Counted from the stretch's first letter, positions 1 to 8,752 are shown. The stretch is DNA of 64,000 nt from Actinomadura sp. NAK00032 (GCF_013364275.1 NZ_CP054932.1:434001-498000), one strand, 5' to 3'. Numbers and translations: made by a program. The notes: generated by a model from the letters alone, not told the origin.

Positions 1-1
1 T

Positions 2-1105
2 ATGGGGAGCCTCGGCGGCACATACGGCAAGGGCAAGCCGTTGGTGAATGCCCTGGAGGATGTGGCCCAAGAGGCTATCCTCCATGAGGACTTGGTACTT
101 GCTCAGCGCTTCCAGCGTTTCGCTGCCTACGCCCGGGGCGAATTGTTCCTCGAGATTCTGGAGAACTATTACGACGAGGAAGCGCGGCAGCGTAGCGAGG
201 AGGGCCTGCGGCGGATGGCTGCATTAGGGGCCGAGCGAGCGGTCGCGGCCCTTGACGTCTTGTGCCGGGACAAGCGCGATGCCACCGCCGTCGACGCCCG
301 CGACTTGTTCCGTGGCATCGCTCGATCTGCCGACCACCTTGGCATCGGAGCAGGTGAGGGCGGAATCCGGCTCTCCAGTCGGCAGACGAGGCGGCTCCAG
401 CAGTACGGGCATATGGAATTGGTCCTCCGGGGCCTGCCCGGGCCGACCTCCGCCGAGGCCGCGCAACTGATGAGCGACGTCCTAGCGGACGTGGACACGG
501 GGCTGCTGGCCCAGCTTCTGGAGCTAAGGGCCCGGCAAGCCGGCCTCGCCGCTCTGCGCGCCGCGGTGGATGATCCGGACAGCTCGGAAAACACCCTTCA
601 CGCCTGCCTGAAGAACCAGGAATGGATCTTCGGTGGGGCCTATGTGACCGAACTGGCCCGTCGACAGTACACGTCGGACACCATCCTCGACATTCCGCTG
701 CTGCGCGGCGACGGATCCCTGCACGTGGTGGAACTCAAACGCGCCAACATCAAGGATCTGGTCATTCGGCGCAGCGGGCATCTCATGCTGGGCGCTCCAC
801 CGCATCACGCGGTCTCCCAGGCCCAGAACTACCTCCGGAGCATGGACGAGAACCGCCAGGCCATCCTCGCGCATCACGGTGTTGATGCCCGCAGAGCCTC
901 GGCAACGGTCGTGATCGGACACCCGCGGTATGTGATCCGGAACATCACGTCCCAGGAAGTCGCGGAAACGCTTCGCACATACAACACGCATACGGCACGG
1001 ATAGAAGTGATCACCTACGAGACGCTGCTGGAGTCGGCTACGCGGATGCTGGCCCTCTCCTCAAGCTGGCAGGATTCCGCACCAGAGGAAGAGCCCGAGG
1101 CGTGA
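2..1105 (+). CDS. sduA: Shedu-type anti-phage nuclease (DUF4263), possibly 5'-truncated
   Basis: Predicted DNA nuclease of the Shedu defence family, which protects bacteria from phage with a PD-(D/E)xK-type nuclease domain. The N-terminal half (about 1-190) is helical and has no motif I recognise. The C-terminal domain (about 195-355) shows the family pattern: NTLHACLKNQEWIFGG, then D230 in TILDIPLL, E244 and K246 in VVELKR, and the conserved glutamine region SQAQNYL (Q273/Q275). The ATG lies at base 2, so the true start may be outside the window. The next gene starts with a GTGA overlap, so the two are probably translated together. Codon use is less GC3-biased than in the genes right of 2.4 kb, which fits an acquired island. 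The family call is firm; activity and phage range are unknown. Confidence 0.8.
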   Translation: MGSLGGTYGKGKPLVNALEDVAQEAILHEDLVLAQRFQRFAAYARGELFLEILENYYDEEARQRSEEGLRRMAALGAERAVAALDVLCRDKRDATAVDARDLFRGIARSADHLGIGAGEGGIRLSSRQTRRLQQYGHMELVLRGLPGPTSAEAAQLMSDVLADVDTGLLAQLLELRARQAGLAALRAAVDDPDSSENTLHACLKNQEWIFGGAYVTELARRQYTSDTILDIPLLRGDGSLHVVELKRANIKDLVIRRSGHLMLGAPPHHAVSQAQNYLRSMDENRQAILAHHGVDARRASATVVIGHPRYVIRNITSQEVAETLRTYNTHTARIEVITYETLLESATRMLALSSSWQDSAPEEEPEA

Positions 1106-1422
1106 ACGATACTCCTCCGATCAGAGAACTCCTGTCCCGTCTGTGTGGTGGCGAGATCACCGCCAAGGACTACGTCGGCTACTTTCTGAACGAGTACGGG
1201 GAGGAACTCGTCTTTGCTCAGCGCGGGGGCGAGAAGACCGCTCGGCTCTGGCACAGCGATGCGGGCTGGCAGGTGATCCGCGTCGGAGACCACTCGATCA
1301 GGGTCGACGGTCCCTTGGAAGGGGTGATCACTGTTGAAGATCTGATCATCCACCGCGCGGAGGCCACATGGCTGTCGTCATGCTTGTCCGCGTCCCGCCA
1401 CCTACGCCCAGGACAGTCCTGA
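1102..1422 (+). CDS. Small unknown protein coupled to the Shedu nuclease
   Basis: 106-residue protein starting at a GTG that overlaps the stop codon of the Shedu gene (GTGA at 1102-1105), so it is almost certainly co-translated with it. I recognise no domain. The middle (about 15-90) looks like a small alpha/beta fold with residues GEELVFAQ, ARLWHSDAGWQVIRVGD and EGVITVEDLIIH; the last 15 residues look poorly conserved. There is no signal peptide or membrane segment. Because Shedu usually acts as one gene, a tightly coupled partner is worth noting. It could be an accessory or regulatory protein, or an unrelated island gene. Function is not assigned. Confidence 0.6.
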   Translation: MNDTPPIRELLSRLCGGEITAKDYVGYFLNEYGEELVFAQRGGEKTARLWHSDAGWQVIRVGDHSIRVDGPLEGVITVEDLIIHRAEATWLSSCLSASRHLRPGQS

Positions 1423-1722
1423 CCGCCCCTTCGACCACGCCACGGTCGGCCGGTCGCACTCGTCGAGCTGGGTAACTCTGCGCGCCGGCGGCCACTCGCC
1501 CGTCCGATCCCAGCCAGGTAATCGGCGGAGGCGAAGACGGAGATGTCGCCGCCGGTAGCAGCGAGAACTCGGCGCCGAGCAGCGTGCCGATGCCGATGCC
1601 GAGCCGGGCATGCTGTGACCACTTCGGTCAACCCGTGACGGCTGCTCAGGTCGTGAAAGCCTCACGCTGAGCCGCCTATCGCCTTCCTCGCCGCCGGGGT
1701 CCGTTCAGGGCCAAGCGTTACG
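1423..1722 (+). other. Intergenic, possibly degenerate sequence
   Basis: 300 bases between the Shedu partner and the Nudix gene. Short open frames exist on the minus strand (for example 1402-1665), but they have no ribosome-binding site or recognisable domain. I see no clear hairpin or promoter. It may be decayed island DNA. Confidence 0.3.
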
Positions 1723-2235
1723 ATGCGCGGATCTTGGACATTGGGACAATGGCCGGTAGGGGGTCGGGATGAGCTTCCGGCTGGCGCGTACGCCGTGTGC
1801 ATAGAGGACGGCCGGGTGCTGCTTGCCCGTTATGTATCACCGAAGGGCGAGAGTAACTGGACCCTTCCGGGCGGCAAGGTCGAGCAGGCGGAGGATCCGT
1901 TCGATGCGGTGATCCGGGAGGTCGCCGAAGAGACCGGCTACGATGCGGCGGTCGAGCGCCTGCTGGGCGTGGACTCCAGGGTGATCCCTGCGGCCGCCGC
2001 ACGTTTGGGAGTCGAGCACCAGAATGTCGGCAGCTTCTACCGAGTCCGGGTCATCGGCGGCCAGTCACGGCCTGAGCCGAACGGTGAGACCGCTGAGTCG
2101 GTTTGGACTCCGATCCCCGACGTCGCCTGCCTGCGTCGGTCATCGCTGGTCGACATCGGGCTCGCCATGGCACAGACCCTTCCGGCAACCGGCCACGTTC
2201 CTCCAGTCCCGGTAGGCGGCCTGATTCAGCACTGA
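1723..2235 (+). CDS. Nudix hydrolase
   Basis: 170-residue Nudix-family pyrophosphohydrolase, which would cleave a nucleoside diphosphate linked to another group. The Nudix box is complete at residues 51-73: G51, E57, then R65-E66-V-A-E-E-T-G72-Y73, matching Gx5Ex7REUxEExGU, including the metal-binding glutamates. Flanking beta strands (AYAVCIEDGRVLLARY and SNWTLPGG) fit the fold. The ATG start has only a weak ribosome-binding site. It is the last gene before the tRNA-Gly fragment and so probably belongs to the same island as Shedu. The substrate cannot be read from the sequence; in islands such enzymes may be housekeeping-like cargo or defence-linked. Confidence 0.85.
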   Translation: MRGSWTLGQWPVGGRDELPAGAYAVCIEDGRVLLARYVSPKGESNWTLPGGKVEQAEDPFDAVIREVAEETGYDAAVERLLGVDSRVIPAAAARLGVEHQNVGSFYRVRVIGGQSRPEPNGETAESVWTPIPDVACLRRSSLVDIGLAMAQTLPATGHVPPVPVGGLIQH

Positions 2236-2303
2236 GGGTCGTCATCAACAACGGACTGACGGCTCAAAGGGCGCGGGTTGGACGTGTTCGAGGCGGAATC
2301 CGA

Positions 2304-2327
2304 GTTCGATTCCCGTCACCCGCTCCA
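2304..2327 (+). other. attR-like fragment: 3' end of a tRNA-Gly gene
   Basis: These 24 bases match the T-loop (GTTCGATTCCC), the 3' acceptor strand (CACCCGC), the discriminator T and the CCA of an actinobacterial tRNA-Gly. The 5' acceptor strand, D-arm and anticodon arm are absent upstream and the T-stem 5' strand is mispaired, so this is not a working tRNA. A lone tRNA 3' end is the classic footprint of a tyrosine-recombinase element inserted in a tRNA. Its orientation places the intact tRNA and the element to the left. Confidence 0.75.
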
Positions 2328-2333
2328 CGGCGA

Positions 2334-2373
2334 AGGCCCAGGATCAGGGACATGCTCCCCGATCCTGGGGCCT
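2334..2373 (+). terminator. Hairpin terminator after the tRNA fragment
   Basis: A stem of about 12 bp (left arm 2334-2345, right arm 2361-2373, one bulged G) with a 15-base loop, followed by TTGGTC. Probably the original terminator of the tRNA-Gly gene, now carried by the fragment. Confidence 0.6.
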
Positions 2374-2484
2374 TGGTCATCCTTTGCCGCCATCACCGGC
2401 GGGGCACTGGCGGGCCATTAGGCCACCGCCACCAGCGTCCCGGCCGCCCCGCCGTCATCTTCGTCGTCCTGGTCGCGCGACGGG

Positions 2485-2877
2485 TCAGGCTGTCAGTTGT
2501 TTGCGCAGGGTCTCGGCGTCGTGGACGGCGGACATGTGCAGGAACTTCCCGTCTCGGACCCGGTAGATGGCGTACTCGACGATCTCGATCGGCTCGCCGT
2601 TGGGTGCGACGCCGAGCCACTCCTTGGTGGGGGTGCCGGTATTGGTCGCGCGGACGGCGATGCTGTCGCCGTTGATCGCGAGCTCCTGGATCTCCCAGTG
2701 GAAGTCGGGGACGGCGTCGACGATGCTGTTCAGCTGTGCGATGAGAGCGTCGCGGGTACTCGGCTCACTGTGCATGACGATGGACTCGTGGACGAACTCG
2801 TCCATGCGGTCGAACTCGCGCTTGTTCAGGGCGTCGACGTAGCTCTGGTAGAAGGCGCGCAGGTCGGTGTCGGACAT
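2485..2877 (-). CDS. SnoaL-like polyketide cyclase / ester cyclase family protein
   Basis: 130-residue single-domain SnoaL-like protein (NTF2-like cone fold). Typical features are the N-terminal helix with YVDALNKREFDRMDEFVHE, an IVMH strand, and the ending IVEYAIYRVRDGKFLHMSAVHD. Relatives bind or cyclise small hydrophobic or polyketide-like molecules, but many have no known reaction. The ATG is preceded by AAGGGAAAG. It is the third gene of a minus-strand operon (haloperoxidase-type hydrolase, esterase, SnoaL). The gaps are 74 and 56 bases, and each gene has its own ribosome-binding site. The operon looks like a small detoxification or ester/ketone catabolism unit. Confidence 0.8.
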   Translation of the reverse strand: MSDTDLRAFYQSYVDALNKREFDRMDEFVHESIVMHSEPSTRDALIAQLNSIVDAVPDFHWEIQELAINGDSIAVRATNTGTPTKEWLGVAPNGEPIEIVEYAIYRVRDGKFLHMSAVHDAETLRKQLTA

Positions 2878-2933
2878 GATCTTTCCCTTTCTGGGAGAGG
2901 GCCGGGCGGCCTCTTGCCGCGCGGCGTCGTGGG

Positions 2934-3899
2934 TCAGGCGGTGTGCAGGGCCGCGCGGAGCGTGGTGGTGGCCTGGGTGATGGCGGCTTCGGCGGCCTGG
3001 GTGCCGCGGAGGGCGTTGAGCATCACGAAGTCGTGGATGATGCCCTGGTAGCGGGTCGCGGTGACGGGGACGCCGGCGGCGCGGAGCTTGGCCGCGTAGG
3101 CCTCGCCCTCGTCGCGCAGGACGTCGGCCTCGGCGGTGATGATCAGAGCCGGGGGCAGGCCGGCGAGCTGGTCGGTGGTGGCGCGCAGCGGGGACGCGGT
3201 GATCTCGGCGCGCTGGGCGGGGTCGGTGGTGTACTGGTCCCAGAACCACTGCATGCCGTCGCGGCGCAGGAAGTAGCCCTCGGCGAACCGGCGGTAGGAG
3301 CCGGTGTCGAAGCTCGCGTCGGTGACCGGGTAGAACAGCACCTGCTGCACCAGCGGGACGTCGCCGCGTTCCTTGGCCATCAGGGTCAGGGCGGCGCTCA
3401 TGTTGCCGCCCACGGAGTCGCCCGCGACCGCGATGCGCGAGGCGTCCAGGTCGTTGTTCGGTCCTTCGCGGACGATCCACTGGGCGACGGTGTAGTTCTG
3501 CTCGATGGCGACGGGGTAGCGGGCCTCGGGGGAGAGGTCGTACTCGGGGAAGACGACGGCGGCGTTCACGCCGGTGGCGAGTTCGCGGACCAGGCGGTCG
3601 TGGGTGTGGGCGTTGCCGAACACCCAGCCGGCGCCGTGGATGTAGAGGATGACGGGCAGCGGGCCGGCGGCGCCCGCCGGGCGGACGACGCGAACCCGGA
3701 CGCTACCGGTCGGGCCGCCGGGGACGGTGATCCACTCCTCGTCGATCCGCGGCTTGGCGATCTCACCGGACTGCACCTCGTCGACCGTCTTGCGGCCCTC
3801 GGCGGGGCCCAGGTCGGACAGGTAGGGCGGATTGGCGGTGGCTGCGGCGAACTCGGCGGCGGCGGCTTCCAGGACGGGGGCCGGCGTGTGATCGGACAT
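2934..3899 (-). CDS. HSL-family alpha/beta hydrolase (esterase/lipase)
   Basis: 321-residue cytosolic esterase of the hormone-sensitive-lipase type, which hydrolyses short-chain esters. The oxyanion-hole motif is HGAGW at 88-92 (usual form HGGG). The nucleophile S162 sits in GDSVGG, and the likely acid and base are D259 (EADVLRDE) and H289 (IHDF). Length and motif spacing are those of the family, and there is no signal peptide. A strong GAGGAG lies just before the chosen ATG; longer open frame upstream reads through the neighbouring gene in another frame and is not coding. It lies in the operon between the haloperoxidase-type hydrolase and the SnoaL protein. Confidence 0.88.
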   Translation of the reverse strand: MSDHTPAPVLEAAAAEFAAATANPPYLSDLGPAEGRKTVDEVQSGEIAKPRIDEEWITVPGGPTGSVRVRVVRPAGAAGPLPVILYIHGAGWVFGNAHTHDRLVRELATGVNAAVVFPEYDLSPEARYPVAIEQNYTVAQWIVREGPNNDLDASRIAVAGDSVGGNMSAALTLMAKERGDVPLVQQVLFYPVTDASFDTGSYRRFAEGYFLRRDGMQWFWDQYTTDPAQRAEITASPLRATTDQLAGLPPALIITAEADVLRDEGEAYAAKLRAAGVPVTATRYQGIIHDFVMLNALRGTQAAEAAITQATTTLRAALHTA

Positions 3900-3973
3900 G
3901 ACAAGACTCCTCAAAGGGGTGTGATGGGACGGTTGCCTGCCGTCTGTGAAGGCAGAGAAGGCGGGGGCGGGTG

Positions 3974-4798
3974 TCAGCGTTCGATGAAATCGAGGAGGTC
4001 GGCGTTGATGGTCCCGGCGTTCAGCGTGCACATGCCATGCGACAGCCCCGGGTAGACCTTCAGGTCGGCGTCCCCGACCAGGGTCACCGCCACCTCGGCG
4101 GAGCGGGCGATCGGAACGATCTGGTCGTCGGAGCCGTGCATGAAGAGCGTGGGCACGTCGAGGGCCCGGAGGTCGTCGGTGAAGTCCGTCTCGGAGAACG
4201 CCTTGATCCCCTCGTAGTGCGCCTGCGCGCCACCGGCCATCCCCTGCCGCCACCAGTTCCAGATGACGCCCTGGGACGCGGCCGCGCCCGGGCGGTTGAA
4301 CCCGTAGAACGGGCCGGAGGCGATGTCGAGGTAGAACTGGGAGCGGTCGGTGGCCACGGCCTCGCGGAAGCCGTCGAAGACCTCGGTCGGCACCCCTTGC
4401 GGATTCGACGCGGTCTGGACGAGGAGCGGCGGGACCGCTCCGATGAGGACGGCCTTGGCGACCCGTCCGGCGCCGTGCTCGGCGACGTACCGGGCGACCT
4501 CTCCGCCACCGGTGGAGTGGCCGACGTGGACGACGTCGCGCAGGCCGAGGTGCGATACCACGGCGGCGGCGTCGGCCGCGTAGTGGTCCATGTCGTGCCC
4601 GTGGCCGACCTGGGCGGAGCGTCCGTGCCCCCGGCGGTCGTGGGCGATGACGCGGTAGCCCCGCTGGACGAGGAACAGCAGTTGGGCGTCCCAGTCGTCC
4701 GAGCTCAGCGGCCAGCCGTGGTGGAACATGACGGGCCGGCCCGAGCCCCAGTCCTTGTAGAAGATCTCGGTTCCGTCGCCGGCGGTGACGAACGGCAT
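3974..4798 (-). CDS. Alpha/beta hydrolase of the non-heme chloroperoxidase type
   Basis: 274-residue alpha/beta hydrolase closest in pattern to cofactor-free haloperoxidases and arylesterases. The motifs are HHGWPL at 26-31, RRGHGRS, and the nucleophile elbow GHSTGGGE with S95. The likely catalytic acid is D224 or D225 (HGSDDQIVP) and the base is H254 (LSHGM). Members hydrolyse esters and can perhydrolyse acids; in vivo substrates are mostly unknown. The start is set by AAGGAG upstream of the ATG. It is the first gene of the operon, and its leader carries direct and inverted repeats (see 4861-4953). Confidence 0.87.
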   Translation of the reverse strand: MPFVTAGDGTEIFYKDWGSGRPVMFHHGWPLSSDDWDAQLLFLVQRGYRVIAHDRRGHGRSAQVGHGHDMDHYAADAAAVVSHLGLRDVVHVGHSTGGGEVARYVAEHGAGRVAKAVLIGAVPPLLVQTASNPQGVPTEVFDGFREAVATDRSQFYLDIASGPFYGFNRPGAAASQGVIWNWWRQGMAGGAQAHYEGIKAFSETDFTDDLRALDVPTLFMHGSDDQIVPIARSAEVAVTLVGDADLKVYPGLSHGMCTLNAGTINADLLDFIER

Positions 4799-4860
4799 GG
4801 TCTGCTCCTTGTGGTCCCGCCCGGGTGCCGGGCGGCTTCGCTGTCTCCACAAGGTTGGCT

Positions 4861-4953
4861 CGGACGCCCCGCCGGCAGCCTCCGCGAACTGACTGACATC
4901 GGGGCGTCCGCCGGGTGACTGAGGTCCGGCCGGCTCCGTCAGCTGACTGACAT
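4861..4953 (-). promoter_or_regulatory. Repeat-rich control region of the hydrolase operon
   Basis: Between the LuxR-family gene and the operon it precedes there are two copies of CTGACTGACAT (4889-4899 and 4943-4953, start to start 54 bases). There is also a perfect 10-bp inverted repeat, CGGACGCCCC (4861-4870) and GGGGCGTCCG (4901-4910), bracketing the first copy. These are candidate activator or repressor sites; the adjacent LuxR-LAL protein is the obvious candidate binder, by position only. Confidence 0.4.
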
Positions 4954-5000
4954 GGGGCCGACCGGTCGCTTACGCCGGCGGCCGGGCGCTACTGCGGCCG

Positions 5001-7838
5001 TCACGCCTCGGCTGGCGGCGGCTCCGGGGGCAGTGCGTCGCGGAGTTCGCCGCGCGAGGTGATGCCGAGCTTGGGGAACACGCGGTAGAGATGGGACGAC
5101 ACCGTCCGCGGCGACAGGAACAGACGCGACGCGATCTGCGGGTTCGACAGGCCCGTCGCCGCCAGTCTGGCGACCTCCAGTTCCTGCGGGGTGAGGGCCT
5201 CGCCCGCCTTGCCCCGCGTAGTCCGCGTCAGTCCGGTGGCCCGGAGTTCCGCCGCCGCGCGGGCCTCCCACGGGCGGGCGCCGAGCTCCTCGAAGCGCGC
5301 GCGGGCGGCGGTCAACTGCGTCCGGGCCTCGCGGTTGAGTCCTCGGCGGCGCAGCGCCTCGCCGTAGGCCAGCTGAACGCGGCCGAACTCGAACGGCCAT
5401 TGGTCGGCGTCCGGCAGCCCGAGGGCGTCCTCGAAGCACCGGACCATGTCCTCGGGGGCCGCCGTCATCGCCGTGACCGTGGCCACCGTCAGCGCGAACC
5501 GCGACGACAGGTGGCCGATGCCGGCGTCGCGTATCGCTTCCGCGTGCCGCCGCGCTTCCGCGTGCCGTCCGGACCGCAGGGCGGCTTCGACGAGGTCGGG
5601 GGCGGACAGCACCGCGTCGGGGTTGAAGGGCGGCAGCTCACCGGGGGCGGAGACCACCGCGGCGTGCCGGTAGGCCGTCTCGAAGTCGGCGGTGCCGACG
5701 GCCGCCCGGGCCGCCGCCTGGTGGGCGTGGTTCACCAGCCGCCGCAGGCGCCTCGGCCCCGACCAGTCCCAGATCTTCCGGCAGTGCTCGTCGCACAGGT
5801 CGAGGTCGCCGCGCTGGGCCGCGGCCATCGCGGCGAAGTAGTGCCCCACCTGGGCGAACAGGTGGTAGCCCGTCCCCTCGCACAGTGCGATGAGCTCGGC
5901 CGCGGCGTCGGCCGACTCCCGCCACCGGCTGGCGTACATGTGGTCGACGGCGACGAAGATCAGGCCCGGCATGCTCGCCCCCATCGCCCCGCCGTCGCGG
6001 ATGACCCGCAACACGGCCTCGCGGCAGTCCGGGAGCCGGTCGAAGTACTCGGCCACCAGGGCGGTGCGGATGACCACGTCGGCGTCGGTCTGGTCCTTCA
6101 GCCGCGAGATCTCCTCGTCCAGGCGGCGGAGCATGTCGTCGGTGACGGAGCCGATGTCGTGGTGGATGCGCCCCAGTGACGCGGCGGCGGAGGGCGACGT
6201 CTCGGGATACCGGGCGAGCAGGTCGACGAGGGGTCTCCAGTGCTCCTCCCGGCCCGAGAACGTGGCGGCGAGCGTGACGGTGAAGAGCGCGGTCTCCAGT
6301 TCGCCGTGCGGTGGGCCGGACGGGACCGGGGCCTGCTCGATCGCCTCGATCAGCAGCGTGTGGGCCGTGTCGGCGTCCCCCTCCGTGACGAGCACCAGGA
6401 AGCCGGTGGCCGCGGCCGCCGAGAGCGACCGGGCCGCCGGTTCGCCCCGCACCTCGCGCATGATCTCGTACGAGACGTCCAGGTGGCCCGCGACCCAGGC
6501 GGCGATGTAGGCGGCCCGCGACTTGCGGCGCCCGCGGTCCGCCCGGCCCGGACTCAACTCGGCGGCGCGCCGCAGCCTGGTGACCGCGCCCTCGGCGTCG
6601 CCGCGCCGCAGGCTCCGCTCGGCCGCCGACTCGATCACCGCGGCGACCGCCTCGTCGGGTGCCGTCGTCGCCCGCGCCAGGTGGTCGCCGCGCCGCTCGG
6701 GGTGGTCCACCAGCGCGTCGGCCAGCCGGCCGTGGGCGCTGCGCCGCTGCTCGCCGGTGGAGCCGTCGACCACCGCCGACCGGACCAGCGGATGCCGGAA
6801 CCGCACGGCGCGGCCGTTCGCCGCGACCATGACCAGGTGGTCGCGCTCCGCCGGGGCGAGCCCCTCCAGCCCGCCCGGCCCGCCGGCCGCCTCAAGGACG
6901 CCGATGTCGCCGGAGCCTTCGAGAGCCGCGAGCAGCAGCAGGTCGCGCGTGCGCTGCGGCAGCCGTTCGACGCGGGCGCCGTACAGCGCGCGGACGTCTC
7001 GTCCCGGGCCGCTCACCCGCCCCGCCCCGTCGCCGTTCCGGTCGCCGGACACGCTGGTGGACCCCGCGAACTCCAGTAGGGCGAGGGGATTGCCCTGCGC
7101 CTCCCGCGCCACGTCGGACAGGACGCGGCGGGGCAGATGGGCGAAGCGCCGCGACAGCAGGCTGCGCGCGTCCGCGTCGTTGAGCGGCCCGACCTCAACC
7201 TCGGTCAGGCCGGTGGTCGGGAAGGGTGCGCCGGACTCCGGCCGCCGGGCCCCGAGCAGCCCGATGCGGCGACCGCTCAGCCTTCTGGCGACGAATCCCA
7301 CCGCGGCCCGGCTCGCATGGTCGACGACATGGAGGTCGTCGACCACGAGGAGCAGCGGCGCGTCCTTCGCGGCCTCCTCGAACAGCGACAGTGCCGCGTT
7401 CATGACGGCGATCGGCTTCGGCGCGGGACCGGCGCCGAGACCGAGCGCGACCTCGAGCGCCTCCCTCATGGCAGGCGGCAGGCGATCCAGCTCGTGCGGC
7501 AGTGCGGCGACGAGCTGGTGAAGCCCTGCGAAGCCGATGTCCGTCTCGTACTCGACGCCGCTCCCGCGGACGACCCGTGCCCCCTGCGCGACCGCCAGCT
7601 CAGCGGTCGCGTCGAGGAGCGCGGTCTTGCCCACGCCCGGCTCGCCGGTGAGCAGGACGGTGGCTCCGTCCGTCGCGGCCTTGTCCAGGAACATCGCCAG
7701 CTCGGCGAGCTCGCGGTCCCGGCCGACCAGCCCGACCGGACCGACCGGACCGACCGGACCGACCGGACCGACCGGACCGACCGGACCGACCGGACCGGCC
7801 GGACCGACCGGACCGGCCGGACCGGAGCCCACGTCCAT
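5001..7838 (-). CDS. LuxR-family LAL transcriptional regulator (AAA ATPase)
   Basis: 945-residue large ATP-binding LuxR regulator. The order is: a collagen-like Gly-Pro-Val repeat (about residues 6-36), an AAA-type ATPase (Walker [11 protein letters not shown], Walker [10 protein letters not shown], and an HPLVRSAV region), a long helical TPR-like middle, and a C-terminal LuxR helix-turn-helix ([22 protein letters not shown]). Such proteins activate neighbouring operons on ligand and ATP binding. I chose the ATG at 7838 because the upstream GTG at 7934 adds an unlikely 32-residue leader; neither has a strong ribosome-binding site. The hydrolase operon starts 200 bases downstream on the same strand and is the likely target. 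Confidence 0.88.
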   Translation of the reverse strand: MDVGSGPAGPVGPAGPVGPVGPVGPVGPVGPVGPVGLVGRDRELAELAMFLDKAATDGATVLLTGEPGVGKTALLDATAELAVAQGARVVRGSGVEYETDIGFAGLHQLVAALPHELDRLPPAMREALEVALGLGAGPAPKPIAVMNAALSLFEEAAKDAPLLLVVDDLHVVDHASRAAVGFVARRLSGRRIGLLGARRPESGAPFPTTGLTEVEVGPLNDADARSLLSRRFAHLPRRVLSDVAREAQGNPLALLEFAGSTSVSGDRNGDGAGRVSGPGRDVRALYGARVERLPQRTRDLLLLAALEGSGDIGVLEAAGGPGGLEGLAPAERDHLVMVAANGRAVRFRHPLVRSAVVDGSTGEQRRSAHGRLADALVDHPERRGDHLARATTAPDEAVAAVIESAAERSLRRGDAEGAVTRLRRAAELSPGRADRGRRKSRAAYIAAWVAGHLDVSYEIMREVRGEPAARSLSAAAATGFLVLVTEGDADTAHTLLIEAIEQAPVPSGPPHGELETALFTVTLAATFSGREEHWRPLVDLLARYPETSPSAAASLGRIHHDIGSVTDDMLRRLDEEISRLKDQTDADVVIRTALVAEYFDRLPDCREAVLRVIRDGGAMGASMPGLIFVAVDHMYASRWRESADAAAELIALCEGTGYHLFAQVGHYFAAMAAAQRGDLDLCDEHCRKIWDWSGPRRLRRLVNHAHQAAARAAVGTADFETAYRHAAVVSAPGELPPFNPDAVLSAPDLVEAALRSGRHAEARRHAEAIRDAGIGHLSSRFALTVATVTAMTAAPEDMVRCFEDALGLPDADQWPFEFGRVQLAYGEALRRRGLNREARTQLTAARARFEELGARPWEARAAAELRATGLTRTTRGKAGEALTPQELEVARLAATGLSNPQIASRLFLSPRTVSSHLYRVFPKLGITSRGELRDALPPEPPPAEA
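7732..7821 (-). repeat. 9-bp tandem repeat, 10 units, encoding Gly-Pro-Val/Ala triplets
   Basis: Ten back-to-back 9-bp units of CCGACCGGA (plus strand); eight are identical and two carry CCGGCCGGA. They lie inside the 5' end of the LuxR-LAL gene and encode a collagen-like run before the ATPase domain. Because the unit is three codons, slippage would change repeat number without breaking the frame. Confidence 0.9.
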
Positions 7839-7961
7839 CACCTGTTCCGCCCGCCTCGCATCCGCTGTGCCACTCCTCCCGCGACATGAGGCAGCCGAAC
7901 GGCTGGCCACGCATATGGCCAGAAAGTACCCCACCGGCGGGCGGCATGCCTTTCGCGGCGG

Positions 7962-8648
7962 CTACCAGGGCAGGATCCCGTTCTCGTCCCGGAAGGTCCC
8001 CGTCGGTCCGTCCGCGTCGAGGGTCGCCAGGCGCACCACGGCCTTGGCGCTCTCCTCCGGGGGCCGTCCGATCCCGAAGGCCGCGGTCATGTCCGTGGCG
8101 GTGGTGCCGGGCTCCAGCGCGTTGAACTTGATGTCCGGATGGGACTTGGCGTACTGGACCGTCAGCATGGTGGCCGCGGCCTTGGACGCGGAGTACAGGG
8201 CGACCGACACATGGAACTCCGGCCGGTCGGGGTTGGTCACCGCCCAGAACGAACCGGCGCTGCTCGAAACGGTGACGACGGTGGGGTTCGAGGACGTGCG
8301 CAGCAGGGGGAGCGCCGCTTCCGTGACCCGCACGATCCCCACCGCGTTGGTGTCGAATGCCCGCAGTGCCGAGGGGCCGTCCAGGTCTCCGGCCGCCAGG
8401 ATGCCCGCGTTGTTCACCAGGACGTCGAGCCTGCCCTCGGCCGCCCCGATCGTCGCCAGCGCGCTGCTCACCGACGCGTCGTCGGTCACGTCGAGCTGGA
8501 CGAACCGGGCGCCGATCGCCGCCGCCGCCTTCTCTCCCCGCTCGGCGTCGCGCGCGCCGACGTAGACGGTGTGGCCCAATTCCACGAGCTGTCTGGCTGT
8601 CTCGAAACCGATGCCCTTGTTGGCCCCGGTGATCAATGTGACGGTCAT
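7962..8648 (-). CDS. SDR-family NAD(P)-dependent oxidoreductase
   Basis: 228-residue classical short-chain dehydrogenase. The NAD(P)-binding motif TGANKGIG is at 7-14, NNAG at 79-82 and the catalytic Y152xxxK156 in YSASK, with SSS before it supplying the catalytic serine. The carbonyl-reductase-like TGANKGIG suggests NADPH use. The ATG is preceded by GGAAAGG. It is transcribed divergently from the MmyB-like regulator at 8790, a pairing common in actinomycetes, and nested inverted repeats lie between them. The substrate is unknown; regulation by the neighbour is inferred. Confidence 0.9.
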   Translation of the reverse strand: MTVTLITGANKGIGFETARQLVELGHTVYVGARDAERGEKAAAAIGARFVQLDVTDDASVSSALATIGAAEGRLDVLVNNAGILAAGDLDGPSALRAFDTNAVGIVRVTEAALPLLRTSSNPTVVTVSSSAGSFWAVTNPDRPEFHVSVALYSASKAAATMLTVQYAKSHPDIKFNALEPGTTATDMTAAFGIGRPPEESAKAVVRLATLDADGPTGTFRDENGILPW

Positions 8649-8716
8649 GCGTCGCCTTTCCGCGTAGGTGGCCGCCCGAGCGGCCGCCAGGAACGCTAGG
8701 CGGGGCCGCGCCCGGT

Positions 8717-8752
8717 CCCCAGAGCCCTGCCGAGCCTGGGGTGTGACAGGGC
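8717..8752 (+). promoter_or_regulatory. Nested inverted repeats in the SDR / MmyB divergent promoter region
   Basis: Two overlapping dyads: CCCCAG (8717-8722) with CTGGGG (8736-8741), and GCCCTG (8724-8729) with CAGGGC (8747-8752). They lie 38-73 bases before the regulator start. Probable operator for the MmyB-like protein. Confidence 0.45.

Noticed and set aside
1218..1665. Minus-strand genes opposite the Shedu partner
   Set aside because: Short frames without ribosome-binding site or domain; overlap with a better supported gene.
2253..2327. Complete tRNA-Gly gene
   Set aside because: Only the T-loop and 3' acceptor part fit; the 5' acceptor strand, D-arm and anticodon arm cannot be folded.
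2934..4850. A 638-residue minus-strand frame joining parts of two hydrolases
   Set aside because: It reads the haloperoxidase-type gene in the wrong frame before the real esterase start; arginine/proline-rich composition and no motif in the first half.
7732..7821. CRISPR-like array
   Set aside because: Units are 9 bp, contiguous, without spacers, and in frame within a gene.
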